A stretch of DNA of 64,000 nucleotides, from NCBI RefSeq assembly GCF_015277675.1, contig NZ_JADHEC010000021.1, positions 1 through 64,000 on the forward strand, in the 5' to 3' direction. This document shows, one piece after another, positions 8,870-22,238 of this stretch. The notes beneath the pieces were generated by a model, which made no database searches, had not been told where the DNA came from, and saw nothing but the letters and a program-made list of their open reading frames with translations. The position numbers were made by a program, and so were the translations under genes. How positions within the stretch are numbered: the first letter of the stretch is position 1; every line of letters starts with the position of its first letter. Origin of the DNA: Flavobacterium soyangense. Lineage in GTDB: Bacteria; Bacteroidota; Bacteroidia; Flavobacteriales; Flavobacteriaceae.

Positions 8870-11800
8870 ATGAAAATTAAAAAAAATATAAACCAAATTT
8901 TAAGAATTAAAACGTTCTTAAAATCTAAACTCACCCTATCAGTAATTATTATGATCTCGTGTATTAGTTTACAGGCTCAAAATATTATCACAGGAAGTGT
9001 TATTGATCAAAAAACATCTCAAACAGTTATAGGGGCTTCTGTAAATGTTAAAGGAACTAATAACAGTACTATTACAGATATTGACGGTAACTTTAAAATT
9101 AATGTGGCAGATCCTAATGCTATCTTAATTTTTTCTTATGTAGGATACGCCAAAATGGAAGAAGCGTTAAATGGAAGAAAAACTGTAACTATTTTATTAA
9201 AAGAAGAACAGAATACTTTAAATGAGGTTGTTGTCATAGGATATGGTACTGTTAAAAAAAGCAGTGCGACTGGGGCTATAAGCAGTCTTAAAGCAAAACA
9301 ACTTGATTCTCAGAGTAATACCAACTTAGGTAGTGCGATTCAAGGTAAGGTTGCAGGAGTTTCTATAGAATCCGCTTCAGGTGGTCCAGGTTCTGGAACC
9401 AGAATCCAAATAAGGGGAGCCGGTTCATTAAACAATAATACTCCTTTGATTTTGGTAGATGACATTCAAGTTCCATCTCTAAATAGTTTAAGTCCAAATG
9501 ACATTGAATCAATTGAAATTCTAAAGGACGCTGCTGCTGCAGCAATCTACGGTTCAAGAGCTGCTAATGGCGTAATCATTATCACTACCAAAAATGGAAA
9601 AAAAGGCGATATTAAGGTTACTCTAGATGTATTTACTGGTATTTCTAGCGTAACGAAACAATTAGATTTATTGAATCAAGAAGAATGGGCAAAAGTAAGT
9701 ACTGCGGCATATGCAGCAGCTGGGAAAGCACCATTACCTATTGCTGTTAATCCTCAAGTAGGAGGAGCTGGGGTTAATTATCAAGATGCAATCTTTAGAG
9801 CTGCACCTAATCAAAATTATTCTTTAGGATTTTTAGGTGGGTCAGATAATTTAAAATACAGTATGTCTTTAAATTATTTTAATCAAGAGGGTGTAATTAG
9901 AGAAACTAATTACGACCGTTTCAACATGCGAGTGAAATCAGATTATAAAAAAGGGATTTTCAAAATAGGAGAAACTATTTTATTAACCAAAGAAAAAAGA
10001 AAAGAAATGCCTGGTGTTCCTGGACAAGGTAGAAATGCAATTGGAGGTGCCATTACAATGATTCCAAGTTTTGCTGTTTATGATGAAAATGCAGTAGGAG
10101 GATATGGGGGTGCATCTGGTTCTGTAACGGATATTTTCAATCCTGTTGCGGCATTAAATCTTATCGATGTTACCAGTGATACCTACTCTGCTTTATTAAA
10201 CACTTATGTTGAGGCTAACTTTTTTGATGGGTTAAAATATAAATTAAATTTAGGTGCGAATTTATCAGAATTCAAAAGATACTCTTATACTCCGCGTTAT
10301 GAAGTGGGGGGTTTCTTTAAAAACTTAGATAATACCTTAGCACAACAAGATGATTTAAGTAAATATACTCAAGTAGAAAACACTTTAAATTATACAAAAA
10401 CTTTTGGCAAACATTATGTAAATGCTTTGGCAGGATATACAGTATATAATAATACTTTGCAATCTGTAACAGGTTCTGTAAGTGGAATACCTGATGGTAT
10501 ACGTGTGCTTGCGGGTTCAAAACAACCTGCAATTAATGGTTTTAATGTCGAGAACAATTTAGTTTCATATCTAGGTCGTGTAATTTACTCTTTTGATGGT
10601 AAATATACTGTGACAGGTACTTTAAGACGTGATGGATCATCTCGATTTAGTCAAAATAACAAATGGGGTAATTTTCCATCTATTTCTGGAGCATGGGGTG
10701 TAAGTAAAGAGGCATTTTTCAGTAATCTAAAAACGCCTATATCAGATTTAAAATTACGTGCTAGTTATGGTGTGTTAGGAAATCAGGAAATTGGAGATTA
10801 TCAATATGTAGGATCAATTACCTCAGGGATAAGTTATGGAACAGGAAATCCTAATTCATTATGGGTTGGTAATATCCAAACAGATTCTCCTGCACTAGGT
10901 TTAAAGTGGGAGTCTACTGCAACCACAGATGTTGGTTTAGATCTTGATTTATGGAATGGGAAGTTACAATACACTTTTGACTATTTCAAAAAGCAAACTT
11001 CGGATTTACTTTTGAGAGTGCCAATTCCATTGTCAGTAGGATCAAATAATAATCCTTATACAAATGCAGGGAATGTAACCAATAAAGGATATGAGATGAG
11101 TTTAACTTACAATGAAAAAATAGGGGAATTTAATTTCAATGTAACAGGTAATTTTTCAAGCATCAAAAACAATGTTGACGAATTGAGTACTGGAAGCCAG
11201 GTGTTAGAAGGAGCAAGAGGATCATTTCACGGTGCACCAGTAACATATAGTAAAGTAGGTTATCCTATTTATTCTTTCTTTCTAGTTGATACTGATGGGT
11301 TATTTAGATCTCAAGCAGAAATAGATGCACACAGTAAAAACGGAATCCCAATTCAACCAAATGCTCAAGTTGGGGATGTTAGATACGTTGATTACAATGG
11401 AGATGGGCAAATTAATGGAGATGATAGACATTATAAAGGAAGTGCTTTCCCTAAATTTGAATATGGATTAAGAATTCAAGGAGATTGGAAAGGAATTGAT
11501 TGTACGATAGCTTTACAAGGTACACAAGGAAATAAAATTTACAATGGAAATAATACAGATCTTGAAACAGTAAGAGCAAATATTAATTATGCAAGTTCAA
11601 CATTGGATTCTTTTACGTTTAATCCAAATTCAAATTTTCCAAGACTGGATATTGATGACAAAAACAATAATGGAGCTGATTATTCTGACCGTTTTCTTGA
11701 AAATGGATCTTACCTTAGAATAAAAACCATACAGTTTGGATATACAATTCCAAATGGTCTAACTAAAAGATTAGCTATCGATAAATGTAGAATCTATTTT

Positions 11801-11944
11801 GCGGGAGATAATCTTCATACGTTTACTAAATATTCAGGATATAATCCAGATGTGTCTTCGGATGCACTAGGTGGAAGAGGTATTGATTACAAATCATATC
11901 CTTTAAGCAAGACAATTACTTTTGGAATGCAACTTAACTTTTAA
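8870..11944 (+). CDS. SusC-like TonB-dependent outer-membrane transporter
   Basis: Outer-membrane glycan importer. A signal peptide (hydrophobic stretch ending ISLQAQ near residue 37) is followed by a carboxypeptidase-D regulatory-like domain (GSVIDQKTSQTVIGASVNVK and FSYVGYA), a TonB-box region (NEVVVIGYGTVKKS), the plug domain (IQIRGAGSLNNNTPLILVD, AAAAAIYGSRAANGVIIITTK) and a long C-terminal beta barrel of the RagA/SusC family. It is 1024 residues long. The susD partner starts 10 bp after the stop. The 222-bp gap upstream, the largest in the first half of the locus, probably holds a promoter. Confidence 0.95.
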   Translation: MKIKKNINQILRIKTFLKSKLTLSVIIMISCISLQAQNIITGSVIDQKTSQTVIGASVNVKGTNNSTITDIDGNFKINVADPNAILIFSYVGYAKMEEALNGRKTVTILLKEEQNTLNEVVVIGYGTVKKSSATGAISSLKAKQLDSQSNTNLGSAIQGKVAGVSIESASGGPGSGTRIQIRGAGSLNNNTPLILVDDIQVPSLNSLSPNDIESIEILKDAAAAAIYGSRAANGVIIITTKNGKKGDIKVTLDVFTGISSVTKQLDLLNQEEWAKVSTAAYAAAGKAPLPIAVNPQVGGAGVNYQDAIFRAAPNQNYSLGFLGGSDNLKYSMSLNYFNQEGVIRETNYDRFNMRVKSDYKKGIFKIGETILLTKEKRKEMPGVPGQGRNAIGGAITMIPSFAVYDENAVGGYGGASGSVTDIFNPVAALNLIDVTSDTYSALLNTYVEANFFDGLKYKLNLGANLSEFKRYSYTPRYEVGGFFKNLDNTLAQQDDLSKYTQVENTLNYTKTFGKHYVNALAGYTVYNNTLQSVTGSVSGIPDGIRVLAGSKQPAINGFNVENNLVSYLGRVIYSFDGKYTVTGTLRRDGSSRFSQNNKWGNFPSISGAWGVSKEAFFSNLKTPISDLKLRASYGVLGNQEIGDYQYVGSITSGISYGTGNPNSLWVGNIQTDSPALGLKWESTATTDVGLDLDLWNGKLQYTFDYFKKQTSDLLLRVPIPLSVGSNNNPYTNAGNVTNKGYEMSLTYNEKIGEFNFNVTGNFSSIKNNVDELSTGSQVLEGARGSFHGAPVTYSKVGYPIYSFFLVDTDGLFRSQAEIDAHSKNGIPIQPNAQVGDVRYVDYNGDGQINGDDRHYKGSAFPKFEYGLRIQGDWKGIDCTIALQGTQGNKIYNGNNTDLETVRANINYASSTLDSFTFNPNSNFPRLDIDDKNNNGADYSDRFLENGSYLRIKTIQFGYTIPNGLTKRLAIDKCRIYFAGDNLHTFTKYSGYNPDVSSDALGGRGIDYKSYPLSKTITFGMQLNF

Positions 11945-11954
11945 ATCGATTAAA

Positions 11955-13469
11955 ATGAAAAAGAAATCAATTATACTATTAATGACAGGACTTGTTTTAT
12001 TAAGTTCATGTGATACTAATCTGGAATTAAACGACCCAAGTAAATTAACAACGGATTCTTTTTGGAAAACTGGCGCCGATCTTGAATCAGGGTTAGCAAC
12101 AGTTTATAATACTCTTGTTGATAACAATAATGCTGGGTATTGGGAAATTCAGGCAATGCAACTAAAAGAAAACAGAACCGAAAATTTTGTTGCAAGAAAC
12201 GATGTGCCAGACCGCTATGCAGTTTCTTCTTATAAAAATGATGCCGGTACAGGTGTGCCAGCAGAAATATACAAAGCGTTGTATATTGGGATTTTTCGCG
12301 CTAATCAAGTAATTAATAACGCCCCTCAAATCACAAATATCGATGAGACAAAAAGAAAACAATTAGTCGCTGAAGCTACCTTTTTGAGAGGATTAAATTA
12401 TTTCAATTTAGTTAATGAGTATGGAGCCGTACCTATTTTTACTGAATTACCAAAAACGCAGGCTGATTATTTTAAATCGAAATCTACGGTAGCTGAAGTT
12501 TGGAATCAAGTTATAGCTGACTTTCAATTAGCAGCCAATAGTCCTTTGCCAGAAAACTATCCTGATACTTTTAAAGGAAGAGTTACAAAGAATGCAGCAA
12601 TTGCTTTTCTTGGGAAAACGTATTTATACATGAAAGACTGGGCTAAAGCTGAAGAACAATTCGCTAAATTAGTAAATAACGAAGGAACTAATGGGTATGG
12701 GCTTCTTACTAATTATGCTGAATTATTTGACGGAAATCATGAAAATAGTAAAGAGTCAGTTTTCGAAATTCAGTTTAGCAGAGTTGGTGGAGGCACTATT
12801 TGGGGAGGAAATCCATCTGAAAGAACAAGAGCAACAACTATGGCTCAAGAATGTGCTCCTGGTGAAGTAGGTGGTTGGAATGAATTGTTGCCTACAACAG
12901 TATTATTAAATGCAATGACAAAAGAGAAAGCCGTTGGTGGAGCATTCGACCCAAGGGCTCTGGCTACTCTAGCTTGGAATTATCCAGGAAGCAGATATTA
13001 TAATTCGGATTTTGCATCAAAATTTGGCGCAAATGCGATTTGGATTAGAAAAAATCAAAATTGGTGGAATAATGATGAAGGAGATTGGAAATCAGAATTG
13101 AATGAATATGCGATGCGTTATGCAGATGTTCTTTTAATGCTTGCCGAAGCAAAAACAATGCAGGGCAAGGTTGCTGAAGCAGCCCCTTTAGTTAAAAGAA
13201 TTAGAGACAGAGCACTGTTAGCAGATATCTCAATGGTAGGATGGACAAAAGACCAAATGATGAAAGAGATTATGAACCAAAGAAATATTGAATTTGCTCG
13301 CGAAGGACTTCACTTCTTTGATTTACGAAGATGGGGAACTTTGGAAACAGTGATTAAAACGAGCCAAGTAGGTGGATACCAACTTTTCACTCCTAAATTT
13401 GCATATTATCCGATTCCACAAAGTGAATTGAATAATAATCCTAATATGACCCAAAACGCACCTTGGTAA
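11955..13469 (+). CDS. SusD/RagB-like surface glycan-binding lipoprotein
   Basis: Surface lipoprotein that caps the SusC barrel and binds oligosaccharide. The N-terminus is a lipoprotein signal peptide with cleavage before Cys (LLSSC, residue 19), followed by the SusD N-terminal region (NDPSKLTTDSFWKT) and the tetratricopeptide-like core (VAEATFLRGLNYFNLVNEYGA); the C-terminus carries the RagB signature (EIMNQRNIEFAREGLHFFDL, LRRWG). The start chosen at 11955 gives a proper lipobox; an upstream in-frame start at 11922 would overlap susC. It is 504 residues long. Confidence 0.95.
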   Translation: MKKKSIILLMTGLVLLSSCDTNLELNDPSKLTTDSFWKTGADLESGLATVYNTLVDNNNAGYWEIQAMQLKENRTENFVARNDVPDRYAVSSYKNDAGTGVPAEIYKALYIGIFRANQVINNAPQITNIDETKRKQLVAEATFLRGLNYFNLVNEYGAVPIFTELPKTQADYFKSKSTVAEVWNQVIADFQLAANSPLPENYPDTFKGRVTKNAAIAFLGKTYLYMKDWAKAEEQFAKLVNNEGTNGYGLLTNYAELFDGNHENSKESVFEIQFSRVGGGTIWGGNPSERTRATTMAQECAPGEVGGWNELLPTTVLLNAMTKEKAVGGAFDPRALATLAWNYPGSRYYNSDFASKFGANAIWIRKNQNWWNNDEGDWKSELNEYAMRYADVLLMLAEAKTMQGKVAEAAPLVKRIRDRALLADISMVGWTKDQMMKEIMNQRNIEFAREGLHFFDLRRWGTLETVIKTSQVGGYQLFTPKFAYYPIPQSELNNNPNMTQNAPW

Positions 13470-13512
13470 GTGTGGATTTTGTTTAGTTAGTTTGTTTTAC
13501 ATAAGTGTTTGG

Positions 13513-13550
13513 CAAATGATTTTTTAAGATATTAACTCAATAATCATTTG
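13513..13550. promoter_or_regulatory. Inverted repeat downstream of susD (weak terminator or attenuator)
   Basis: Perfect 9-bp arms CAAATGATT (13513-13521) and AATCATTTG (13542-13550) flank a 20-bp loop in the 239-bp gap between susD and the beta-galactosidase. The hairpin is AT-rich and lacks a strong T run. It could lower read-through into the enzyme genes; function is uncertain. Confidence 0.25.
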
Positions 13551-13603
13551 TCATCTCTTATGTATTTTTTTACAATAGAGGTTTCCGAATAAAAACAAAT
13601 TAA

Positions 13604-16846
<3,243 letters not shown>

Positions 16847-16862
16847 TAGTAATTAAAAATTT

Positions 16863-16898
16863 TTCACTCCTGTTTTATAAATTATAAATGGGAGTGAA
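16863..16898. promoter_or_regulatory. Long hairpin between the two galactosidase genes
   Basis: TTCACTCC (16863-16870) pairs with GGAGTGAA (16891-16898), and the loop itself contains an inner palindrome (TTTATAA-A-TTATAAA), so nearly the whole 36 nt can fold into one stem. There is no T run after it, so an mRNA-stabilising or processing structure is as likely as a terminator. Confidence 0.35.
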
Positions 16899-16940
16899 CT
16901 AAATTGTGCGGGTGAAAGGGTGTCGTTAAAAATAATTATT

Positions 16941-19163
16941 ATGAGAGAAAAATTTAAATTCTGTTTCGATAAAAAGTGTGTTTTTACATTGATTTTTATG
17001 TTTGGAACCATCAGTTTATGGGCTCAAAAGGTGACAATTCCTATTGCAACCAATAGCAATTTGATGTTGTTGCAAACAGACAAAGAGAATCGTTTGATGA
17101 CAGTATATTTTGGTAAACCATTGGCAAATGTTAATGAGTATTCTTCCGTATCAGATACTTATAATTTCAAAGACGAAAATGCAGGAATTTATAATTCAAC
17201 GTATACTCCAGCGGGCACTTGGAGTCTTTCGGAGCCAGCTATTCAAGTAAAACATGCTGATGGAAATCCTTCCTTGGAACTTAAATACGTAAGTCATAAA
17301 ACAGAAATGGTTGATGCGAATTCATCTATTACCAGTATTGTTTTAAAAGATCCGGTTTACCCATTTGAGGTGACTTTGTTTTATAAAGTTTGGCCAAAGG
17401 AGAACGTAATCGAGCAATGGTCAGAAATAAAGCACAATGAAAAAAAGGCGGTTTTATTGCAAAAATTCGCTTCGGCTAATTTATATTTTACAAATAAAGA
17501 TTTTTATTTGACTAGTTTTCAAGGTCAGTATCTAAAGGAAATGCAACCGATAGAGTCAAAACTGTTGCCTGGAATTAGAACAGTAGATTCTAAACTCGGT
17601 ACTAGAGCAATGCTGCTTCAAAATCCTAATTTTATTTTATCTTTTGGAAAACCTGCATCAGAAACAGAAGGGACAGTTATGTTGGGGCAATTGGCTTGGA
17701 GCGGAAGTTTTAAGTTGGATTTTGAGGTAGACTCATACAAAAATCTTCGTCTTATCGCTGGAGTTAATCCGTATGCATCTGAATATCTTTTACCAGCAAA
17801 TCAAGTTTTTAAAACACCATCTCTGATATATGCTTTGTCTAATAATGGTACTGGTGAGGCTAGTAGAAACCTTCACGATTGGGCAAGAAAATATAGAGTT
17901 TTGGATGGCGAAGGAGAACGTCTTACGTTGTTAAATAATTGGGAAGCGACTTATTTTGATTTTGATGAAAATAAAATTGCTAATTTGTTTAAAGATGCTA
18001 AAGAGATTGGAGTAGATATGTTCTTGTTAGACGATGGGTGGTTTGGCAATAAATATCCTAGAAACGATGATAAAGCAGGTCTCGGTGACTGGAAAGAAAA
18101 TGCCAAGAAGTTACCTCATGGTTTAGGCTATTTAGTCAAAGAAGCCAAAAAAGAAGGAGTTAAATTTGGAATTTGGATTGAACCAGAAATGGTAAATCCT
18201 AAAAGTGAGTTATATGAAAAGCACTTAGATTGGGTAATTCGTCAACCGGAAAGGCCAGAAGTGTATTATAGAAATCAATTAGTTCTTGATTTATCCAATC
18301 CAGAAGTGCAGGATTTTGTGTTTGGAATTGTAGACAACCTTTTTGTAAAAAATCCTGAATTAGCATTTATAAAATGGGATTGTAATGCAGTTATTTACAA
18401 CGCTTACTCAGCCTATCTTAATAAAAAAGGCATTCCACAGTCAAATTTATATGTCGATTATACAAGAGGATTGTATAAAGTACTCGAGAGAATCCGTGCA
18501 AAATATCCTAAAGTCCCTATGATGCTATGCTCAGGTGGAGGTGGTCGTGGAGATTATGAAATGTTAAAATATTTCACAGAGTTTTGGCCTAGTGACGACA
18601 CAGAGCCTATAGAAAGAATATTTATGCAATGGGATTACTCCTATTTCTTTCCTTCTATTACTACAGACAACCATGTAACTGACTGGGGAAAACAACCCCT
18701 TAAATTCAGGATTGATGTGGCGAGTATGGGGAAGTTAGGGTTTGATATTGTGGCGAAAAAATTAAATGATACCGATAAATTATTCTGTAAACAAGCAATA
18801 GCAAACTATAACTCCTTCAAAGATGTCGTTTGGCATGGTGATTTGTACCGTTTAGTGAATCCACACGAAAATGATATTTCGGCATTAATGTATGTAAATA
18901 AAAATAAGAGCAGGGCAATCGTTTTTAATTATTTGGTAAATAATCGATTTATGTTAACCGCAACACCACTTCCTATAGTTTTGAAAGGATTAGATCCTAA
19001 TAAAAAATATGCAATAAAAGAATTAAACGTATATCCAGGAGTCATTTCGACGATGCTTTCTGAAAATATTTTTTCAGGTGATTTTCTTATGAAAGTAGGA
19101 GTAAATCCAAATGTAAATTTATGGAGAACTAGTGTAATACTTGAAATAACAGAAGTGAAATAA
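16941..19163 (+). CDS. Exported GH36 alpha-galactosidase
   Basis: Releases terminal alpha-D-galactose (melibiose, raffinose, galactomannan or digalactosyl head groups). The ATG at 16941 yields a signal peptide ending in SLWAQ; an in-frame GTG at 16920 is less likely. After an N-terminal beta-supersandwich domain, the TIM barrel shows LLDDGWFGNKYP, GIWIEPEMVNPKSELY, the nucleophile Asp480 in FIKWDCNAV, CSGGGGRGDYEM, and the acid/base pair region Asp552/Asp553 in WPSDDTEP. The length of 740 residues is typical for bacterial GH36. It lies in the same run as the GH2 enzyme, so the locus can remove both anomers of galactose. Confidence 0.94.
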   Translation: MREKFKFCFDKKCVFTLIFMFGTISLWAQKVTIPIATNSNLMLLQTDKENRLMTVYFGKPLANVNEYSSVSDTYNFKDENAGIYNSTYTPAGTWSLSEPAIQVKHADGNPSLELKYVSHKTEMVDANSSITSIVLKDPVYPFEVTLFYKVWPKENVIEQWSEIKHNEKKAVLLQKFASANLYFTNKDFYLTSFQGQYLKEMQPIESKLLPGIRTVDSKLGTRAMLLQNPNFILSFGKPASETEGTVMLGQLAWSGSFKLDFEVDSYKNLRLIAGVNPYASEYLLPANQVFKTPSLIYALSNNGTGEASRNLHDWARKYRVLDGEGERLTLLNNWEATYFDFDENKIANLFKDAKEIGVDMFLLDDGWFGNKYPRNDDKAGLGDWKENAKKLPHGLGYLVKEAKKEGVKFGIWIEPEMVNPKSELYEKHLDWVIRQPERPEVYYRNQLVLDLSNPEVQDFVFGIVDNLFVKNPELAFIKWDCNAVIYNAYSAYLNKKGIPQSNLYVDYTRGLYKVLERIRAKYPKVPMMLCSGGGGRGDYEMLKYFTEFWPSDDTEPIERIFMQWDYSYFFPSITTDNHVTDWGKQPLKFRIDVASMGKLGFDIVAKKLNDTDKLFCKQAIANYNSFKDVVWHGDLYRLVNPHENDISALMYVNKNKSRAIVFNYLVNNRFMLTATPLPIVLKGLDPNKKYAIKELNVYPGVISTMLSENIFSGDFLMKVGVNPNVNLWRTSVILEITEVK

Positions 19164-19208
19164 AGTCTCAAATGAGGCATCAAAAAGACGTTGCAAAATA
19201 AAAAAATT

Positions 19209-20225
19209 ATGAAAATATTAGTTACTGGCGGATTAGGGTTTATTGGTTCGCATACGGTAGTTGAATTACAAAGTGAAGGTTTTGAGGTTGTTATCATTGA
19301 CAATCTTTCTAATTCGTCTGAAAAAGTTTTAAACGGAATAGTTGCTATAACTGGTATAATGCCAGTCTTTGAAAAGCTGGATTTAAGAGAGAAATCATTA
19401 GTACAGGATTTTTTCAAAAGACATTCTGATGTTTCAGGTGTAATTCATTTTGCGGCTTCTAAAGCAGTAGGTGAAAGTGTAGAAAATCCACTTTTGTATT
19501 ATGAAAATAACATTAATACTCTAATTTATTTGCTTCAGGAATTGCAACAGAAACCGAAAACCCATTTTATTTTCAGTTCTTCTTGCACGGTTTATGGTAA
19601 TGCCGAAATAATGCCGATTAATGAAAATGCATCGGTTAAACCGGCAATATCGCCTTATGGAAATACCAAGCAAATTGGCGAAGAAATTATTACTGATGTA
19701 ACAAAAGTAAGTGGCATAAACGCTATTTTGCTGAGGTATTTTAATCCTATAGGTGCGCATTCATCAACAGAAATAGGCGAATTACCTATAGGAACTCCCC
19801 AAAATTTAGTGCCATTTATTACACAAACCGGAATTGGATTGAGAAAAGAATTATCCGTTTATGGGGATGACTACCCCACAGCTGATGGGACTTGCGTAAG
19901 GGATTATATACATGTTGTTGATTTGGCAAAAGCACATGTTATTGCTTTGCAGCGTTTATTAGACAGCAAAAATTTAGCTAAATTAGAAACTTTTAATCTG
20001 GGAACAGGAATTGGAAGCTCTGTTATGGAAGTTATCGCAGCTTTCGAAAAAGTAAGCGGACAAAAATTACCCTACAAGATTGTTGACAGAAGAGAAGGCG
20101 ACGTGATTTCAGCTTATTCTGACACTAAAAAAGCGAACAGTAATCTGGGATGGCAGACAGAGTTGACTCTGGAAGAATCGATGGCAAGCGCTTGGAAGTG
20201 GGAACAGAAAGTTAGAAATAATTAA
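19209..20225 (+). CDS. galE: UDP-glucose 4-epimerase
   Basis: NAD-dependent short-chain dehydrogenase-type enzyme that regenerates UDP-glucose from UDP-galactose. It carries the Rossmann motif VTGGLGFIGSHTVVEL, HFAASKAVGESV, the catalytic Ser region FSSSCTVYG, the YxxxK pair in SPYGNTKQIGE, and RYFNPIGAH. At 338 residues it matches E. coli GalE. The ATG at 19209 is preferred over a non-ATG frame opening at 19191. It completes the Leloir set with galM, galK and galT earlier in the locus. Confidence 0.95.
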   Translation: MKILVTGGLGFIGSHTVVELQSEGFEVVIIDNLSNSSEKVLNGIVAITGIMPVFEKLDLREKSLVQDFFKRHSDVSGVIHFAASKAVGESVENPLLYYENNINTLIYLLQELQQKPKTHFIFSSSCTVYGNAEIMPINENASVKPAISPYGNTKQIGEEIITDVTKVSGINAILLRYFNPIGAHSSTEIGELPIGTPQNLVPFITQTGIGLRKELSVYGDDYPTADGTCVRDYIHVVDLAKAHVIALQRLLDSKNLAKLETFNLGTGIGSSVMEVIAAFEKVSGQKLPYKIVDRREGDVISAYSDTKKANSNLGWQTELTLEESMASAWKWEQKVRNN

Positions 20226-20391
20226 TTCATTTCATATCCTAAAGATAGTCACAGTAAGATTATTTTTGAAAATAACATAAAAGCATTGGATGGTATTTGA
20301 AGATTAAAAATCGATTTTAAAGGCTATTTCATTCGAGAAAGCACATCAATTTAAACAACTTTAATTGCACCGTATAAAAAATATAATTCCG

Positions 20392-20410
20392 CATTACATT
20401 CACTGTAATG
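20392..20410. promoter_or_regulatory. Inverted repeat upstream of the Na+/galactose symporter
   Basis: CATTACA (20392-20398) and TGTAATG (20404-20410) form a perfect dyad with a 5-bp spacer, 40 bp before the symporter start, in a 225-bp non-coding gap. The size and place suit a regulator-binding site at a local promoter. It does not resemble the ACTGGT repeats near galM, so a different regulator may be involved. Confidence 0.3.
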
Positions 20411-20450
20411 ACGAAACATTTACTAATTCTTATTATAAACCAAATTACCT

Positions 20451-22136
20451 ATGAACCAACATCTTGCCTTTGCAGATTATGCAGTATTTATTATTTATTT
20501 TATCATGGTATCTACTTATGGCTATACCATTTATCGGAAACGTAAAAAAACAGAACATGATGCCAAGGCTTACTTTTTGGCTGAAGGAACATTGACATGG
20601 TGGGCTATTGGAGCTTCACTAATTGCATCTAATATTTCTGCAGAGCAATTCATTGGAATGAGTGGAGAAGGCTTTTTTTTAGGAATAGCTGTTGCTGCAT
20701 ACGAGTGGATTGCCGCTATTGCTTTGATAATTGTAGCCGTCTGGTTTATTCCTGTTTACATAAAAAATAAAATTTATACGATGCCTCAGTTTTTGAAAAC
20801 AAGATATAACGAATCAACCGCTTTAATTATGGCTGTTTTTTGGTTGTTTTTGTATGTTTTTGTAAATCTAACATCTATTCTATACTTAGGAGCCGTTGCC
20901 ATAAACGGATTAGCAGGCGGTGAATATTTACATATTATCATGATTGGACTCGCTCTTTTTGCCTTGATAATCTCTTTGGGAGGGATGAAAGTAGTCGCGT
21001 ATACCGATGTGATTCAAGTAGCGGTTTTAATAATTGGAGGATTGGTCACCTCCTACATTGCTTTGACTACAGTTGGACATTATTTTGGTGTTGGCGAAAA
21101 TGCAATTGCGGGGTTTAAAGTACTGATGCGGGAAGCCCCTGAGCATTTCAAGATGATTATTCCAAAACCAACAGTCACTTCTTCTCAAAACGACATCAAT
21201 AAGTACCTAACTTTTCCAGGAATGCTGTCTTATTTGGCCGGTATCTGGATTATAAATCTTAATTATTGGGGTTGTAACCAATACATTACCCAAAGAGCGT
21301 TGGGAGCTGATTTACAAACAGCCCGGACAGGTATTTTGTTTGCAGGGATCTTAAAATTGTTAATGCCCATAATTGTTATGTTGCCCGGTATTGCGGCCTA
21401 TGTTTTATATCAAAAAGGTTACCTCCCCCAATTGGTGGGGGGCAAAGATGGAGCCTATTCAGCAGTGCTGACTTTTCTTCCAACGGGATTAAAAGGACTG
21501 TCGGTTGCCGCTTTGACGGCAGCCATTGTTGCTTCTTTAGCTGGAAAAGTAAATAGTATTTCCACCATTTATACCTTGGATGTTCATAAAAAATACATTC
21601 AAAAAGAGGCTGGAGAAAGACAACAAGTCAACATTGGAAGAATGGCAGTTTTTGCAGCGATGCTTTTGGCTGTTTTATTTACCTGGAATGATGTACTAGG
21701 AATTGGCGGGGTAGGTGGTTTCACTTACATTCAAAAATACACTGGTTTTATTAGCCCAGGGGTATTTGCTATGTTCTTCCTTGGTATGTTCTGGAAAAGA
21801 ACTACAGGAACTGCAGCTATAGTGGGTGTGATTACAGGTTTCTTATTGTCAGTGTTGTTTAATGAATTTGCTCCTGCTCTATTTGGGAATGAAACGTTTT
21901 TATACACCGCTTACAACAATGGTAAAGGGGCTTTCGAAATCCCATTTCATATTTGCATGGGATTGTCATTTGTATTTACCATGTTACTCATGATTGCAGT
22001 AAGTTTTGCTGGACCAAAAGTGAATCCAAAAGCATTTGAATTGGATACTGAAATGTTTAAGTTGAAACCGCAAACCACGGTGTTAATTGTAATCACTCTT
22101 TTAATTATTTTTGCATTGTATGTTAAGTTTTGGTAA
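20451..22136 (+). CDS. Sodium:galactose symporter (SSS family, vSGLT-like)
   Basis: Inner-membrane Na+-coupled sugar importer with about 14 membrane helices. From memory of the Vibrio galactose transporter vSGLT, the sugar-contacting residues are kept: Asn and Gln in NISAEQFIGMSG, Glu in AYEWIAA, Asn and the gating Tyr in NLNYWGCNQY, Lys in FAGILKLLMP, and Gln in YIQKYTGFISPG. This supports galactose (or glucose) as substrate, which fits the neighbours: galactose released in the periplasm by the GH2 and GH36 enzymes would enter here and pass to GalM and GalK. It is the last gene of the locus; its 561 residues are normal. Confidence 0.9.
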   Translation: MNQHLAFADYAVFIIYFIMVSTYGYTIYRKRKKTEHDAKAYFLAEGTLTWWAIGASLIASNISAEQFIGMSGEGFFLGIAVAAYEWIAAIALIIVAVWFIPVYIKNKIYTMPQFLKTRYNESTALIMAVFWLFLYVFVNLTSILYLGAVAINGLAGGEYLHIIMIGLALFALIISLGGMKVVAYTDVIQVAVLIIGGLVTSYIALTTVGHYFGVGENAIAGFKVLMREAPEHFKMIIPKPTVTSSQNDINKYLTFPGMLSYLAGIWIINLNYWGCNQYITQRALGADLQTARTGILFAGILKLLMPIIVMLPGIAAYVLYQKGYLPQLVGGKDGAYSAVLTFLPTGLKGLSVAALTAAIVASLAGKVNSISTIYTLDVHKKYIQKEAGERQQVNIGRMAVFAAMLLAVLFTWNDVLGIGGVGGFTYIQKYTGFISPGVFAMFFLGMFWKRTTGTAAIVGVITGFLLSVLFNEFAPALFGNETFLYTAYNNGKGAFEIPFHICMGLSFVFTMLLMIAVSFAGPKVNPKAFELDTEMFKLKPQTTVLIVITLLIIFALYVKFW

Positions 22137-22238
22137 AATATATGATTTAAGGCAACCTTTAAAAACTCTTCAATTTGTTTAAACTATTGATTATTTGTAC
22201 CTTATAACAATGGAGCAGTCTAAAAGACATGAGATTAA

